64,000 nucleotides of DNA, from assembly GCA_013396755.1 (NCBI GenBank), contig VWZF01005933.1:248001-312000 (forward strand). Direction: 5' to 3'. This stretch comes from Sclerurus mexicanus. Lineage: Eukaryota; Chordata; Aves; Passeriformes; Furnariidae. The notes beneath the pieces were generated by a model. The model was not told where the DNA came from and made no database searches. It saw only the letters and a program-made list of their open reading frames with translations. A program made the translations under genes and the position numbers. This document shows, piece by piece, positions 61,111-64,000 of this stretch (positions within the stretch are counted from its first letter, which is position 1; every line of letters starts with the position of its first letter).

Positions 61111-62991
61111 TGGATCATGTTACTTAAGACTTTTGCTAGCTGCCTTCAAACACCACTGAACTCTTCCCTCTAAATGCAGAGCAAGCCAAAGAGTTCAAGG
61201 CAGAGTTTCGGAAGCCAAAGCTGCAGCATTACATTGCAAGGATGACTCTTGATCTGTGGATGGAGGATGGGCTCAACACACACATCTTGACTTTGACTTT
61301 ACTGGACCTGGGGTTTCCAGGGACACTTAAAGAAGGGTTCCTGTTGAGTTCCTAATGAATTTCAGCTGCCCTTAAATTCACAGTGTATAATGCTGGCAAT
61401 TAAAAGGAAACCAGTTTTGGGTAGGATCACCTTAATACTGAACAATCATGTTTCTAACACACGTGATTAGCACCAGAGATAGAACATGAACTCCTGCTGC
61501 TAATAGTGTGCATACTAATTGGCAATCCTGTTAGCTAACAGATATTAAAAACATGAATACAAACTCAGAAGTAGATGTACCAAAATGAGGAAATAGAAGG
61601 AAAGTAATCACTTAAAAAGTAAGAGAAAGAGAAAGGAAGAGAAAGGCTCTAAACAGATAGGGCTGAAGTCTTTGGGCCCCAGATGAAGTGCAATAAATCA
61701 ACATGATGTCACATGCAAACTTTATTTTGAAATGGTCAAATATTTTTCACACTGATATAGCCAATATTATCTCTCTTTTTTTTTTTTTCCCAGATGAACT
61801 AGTTAAAGATTGCTCATCACATTATTACACCTGTCTTTGCAAGTGAGACATTTTACTTCAAGTAGCTTCCCCAGGGGACATTTAATTCTGAATGATTTTC
61901 TCATTAAAAATATGGTTCTACTCATGAGAAACAGAATGTCCCAGTAAAATAGGACATGACAGGGCCAGAGATTTATGGATTCAATGCAAGGATTGAAATC
62001 TTGATTACTGACTAGAAGTGTTTTGGAATTAATGATAACTTTGTGTTCACCACTCATCTCAGTGGGATGTTGCTCATCATTTTTCTGATGATTAAAAAGG
62101 AAAATGTTCCTTAGCATTTGTAAACTCTAATCAGAAACAACATTGGCTCTAGGGTTGAAAAAGCATTCTTAGGCAGAGATAACTCAGGGGTTTGCCGAAA
62201 TTGAACTTGGAATTATACAGGAAACTCAGTTTGCTGCATCCTCTCTGCACCTCCAGATTTAGCTGCAGACTAGAAAACTGAAACATGGAAGGCTTCTTTA
62301 TGTCTACCATTTTCTCAGGAATCTCCTGGGAGACTTGGCAACGTTTCCAAGCTAACGTTTAGCTCAGTAAGGTTTGCACACACACAGTACAGAAGCTCTG
62401 AATATTTTGGGCACCTTCTCCTGTCATTTGCAATAGACACTGTCCAAGGACGCTGGCCATGGAAGGTGCTGTCAGGGTAGAAGCTGTTTGCACCCCCAGC
62501 ACTCACCTCCAAGCAGCTGCTCACTGGCAACTGGCAGTCCGATCTGCCCCTCTGCGTCTAGGAAGAGATCTAAAGCTCCTGGTGGGGAAGGCTGCCTGTA
62601 CCAAAGAAGTAAATTTATGTGCAGGAGCGAATATTTGTTCTTTTGGTTCTTTGAGAAAAACCCTCTTCTGCAACACGGTGGAGCGGGTTCCAGTTAGGGA
62701 ACTAAGGCTGGACCTTTTTCCTAGTGAATACAGAAGGCAACTGGGGTCCACTCCAGTAGCAGTTGCACTTCTGTGATGGCCAATGGATCCATACATGTAT
62801 CATTTTTTAAATTTCTTTATTATCTGCAGTGCAGATTTCCATTACACATTCTGCACTTGTTTCACACACATACAATTCCTGTGGAAATCAATGGAAGTCC
62901 TGTGTGCAGAAAAAGGCACAGAAAGTGCAACAGAGATTTGCACCACGGATTAAGAGATTTTCAGTGCTGATCAAAGAAGAATTTTGTCCAA
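61111..62991. other. Unique noncoding DNA, no gene recognised
   Basis: Frames reach 105 codons (62459-62776, plus) and 104 codons (61803-62117, minus), unrecognised. A purine tract of AGAGAAAG type lies at 61615-61648 and a T run at 61777-61789. GTGGAAATCAATGGAAGTCC at 62881-62900 is a weak candidate for the palindromic repeat. Confidence 0.5.
61615..61648 (+). repeat. Purine-rich tract
   Basis: AAAAAGTAAGAGAAAGAGAA then AGGAAGAGAAAGGC, almost entirely A and G. Low-complexity sequence with no element attached. Confidence 0.65.
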
Positions 62992-63062
62992 GGTTTGTAA
63001 AGCACTTTTGAATCCTTCTTGATGAAAGGCGCTATAAAAATGTAAAGCTGCTGTTGTTCTTA
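62992..63062 (+). repeat. MIR-type SINE, 3' tail fragment
   Basis: GTTTGTAAAGCACTTTTGAA is followed by TCCTTCTTGATGAAAGGCGC and TATAAAAATGTAAAGCTGCT. This agrees closely with the amniote MIR tail, TTTGTAAAGCGCTTTGAGATCC then GATGAAAGGCGCTATA. Other SINEs with related LINE-derived tails could give the same end, so the head family is not certain. Confidence 0.7.
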
Positions 63063-64000
63063 ATGTTCCCTTGGTACACAACAGGAGGAGAGATGCTGAA
63101 ATTAAAGTCACATACATTAATATTGATTAAGAAATAAGCAAATTCTTCTAGAATTTGATCTTCCTTTCATTATGTGCACTTGATCTTCCATTTTCCAAGA
63201 AGACATAGTTTTCTCCTGGAAAATCACAGCCTTGAACTCCACCAAGCCACAACTACAGATTATATATTATTATATATAATTTTGGAAATCTGTCTGGAAT
63301 ACACCATAAAACAAGAATAAAAGAAAAACTGTAAGGACATTTGTATTTGTCAGTGTCTACCCAGACAGAGCCCTGAGGATATGATATTCTTAGAATAAAG
63401 CTTTCATTTCACAGCGCATCAGTGGGAAAATTAACAAGCTCTCCTCATGCTGTTCCATAATTCATTTTCTTTGTTTTAGATATTGAGCTGAGCGGGTACA
63501 GTAACTTAAATAGATAGGGGAGATTTTAAGCACAGATTTGGATTTTGGCTGGTTTGGCTTGTTTAGTTTTGTTTTGCTTTTTTTCCTCCTTTATCCAGCA
63601 AGCTCCTGGTATCTAAATAAGAAGATGCCTCAGTTTATTTTAGCGCTTGCCTTTCAAACAGAAAGTGCCAAATGCTGCTATAGTAATTTAAAATACATGA
63701 GGGCTGGCTCACATCAGTCAGCGTAAGGGTTGTAAACTTCATTTCCTACGGCACCAGGAGCAAAGTTCAGTCCTTGAAGGGAGTCTGCTCATCTCCACCA
63801 GTGGCAATAGGAGACCGAGACAGCACAAAGCCTGGGGAGAAGTTCCTTGGGGTTAGATCATCTGCCACCTGTGCTCCACCTGAATCTCAACCGACAACGG
63901 GGAGCTAACTCGAAATTACAGCAAATTTTGCTGTTGTTTTTGGGAAATGCAAAGTTTCATTTTTGCAAGAAGTCACACAAATGCTTCTGCAGCAAAAATT
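63063..64000. other. Unique noncoding DNA to the window end
   Basis: A short AT dinucleotide patch lies at 63259-63282 and a T/G-rich stretch at about 63543-63595. Only a 62-codon frame (63538-63726) is present. No element or gene is recognised. Confidence 0.55.
63259..63282 (+). repeat. AT-rich simple repeat
   Basis: GATTATATATTATTATATATAATT in segments of TATA and TTAT, nearly self-complementary. Confidence 0.7.

Overview
The window looks like vertebrate nuclear DNA from a sauropsid, most likely a bird. The main evidence is a well-preserved 3' end of a CR1 (chicken repeat 1) LINE at about 16.96-17.45 kb. Three short CR1 3' ends accompany it at 14.5, 32.6 and 53.6 kb, with the typical ATTCTATG-like termini. 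There are also degraded amniote MIR-type SINEs and a 5S-rRNA-headed SINE. Interspersed repeats are sparse and mostly old, which is usual for birds and unlike most mammals. The species cannot be named from the sequence alone.

I find no protein-coding gene that I can support. The longest stop-free frames (214, 197, 197, 194 and 186 codons) resemble no family I recognise. They are often open on both strands at once, have ordinary composition, and one reads straight through a SINE. I also see no tRNA, intact rRNA, CRISPR array, CpG-island promoter or bacterial signal. The window is therefore intergenic or inside a very long intron; I cannot tell which.

Layout. 1-5 kb: anonymous unique DNA. 5.0-6.3 kb: old repeat pieces, namely a CCATTGAAGTCAATGG-type palindromic repeat, a MIR tail and a GT/AC inverted repeat. 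6.5-7.0 kb: an AT-rich block that could be a conserved element. 7-14.5 kb: unique DNA. 14.5-17.5 kb: two CR1 pieces in opposite orientation and a T/G tract. 17.5-32.6 kb: unique DNA with microsatellites, one canonical G-quadruplex motif (30.1 kb) and further palindromic-repeat relics. 32.6-43.5 kb: a short CR1, an AT-rich homeodomain-motif block (37.2-37.4 kb) and a TATT microsatellite. 43.5-64 kb: the part richest in relics, with five of the six MIR pieces, a CR1 end and the 5S-headed SINE at 56.5-56.7 kb, plus a second AT-rich candidate element at 58.4-58.9 kb.

No genes act together here. Any function would be cis-regulatory or in unrecognised noncoding transcripts. The best leads are the 5S-headed SINE, because that class (AmnSINE1) has known exapted enhancers in mammals, and the AT-rich blocks, which need cross-species alignment.
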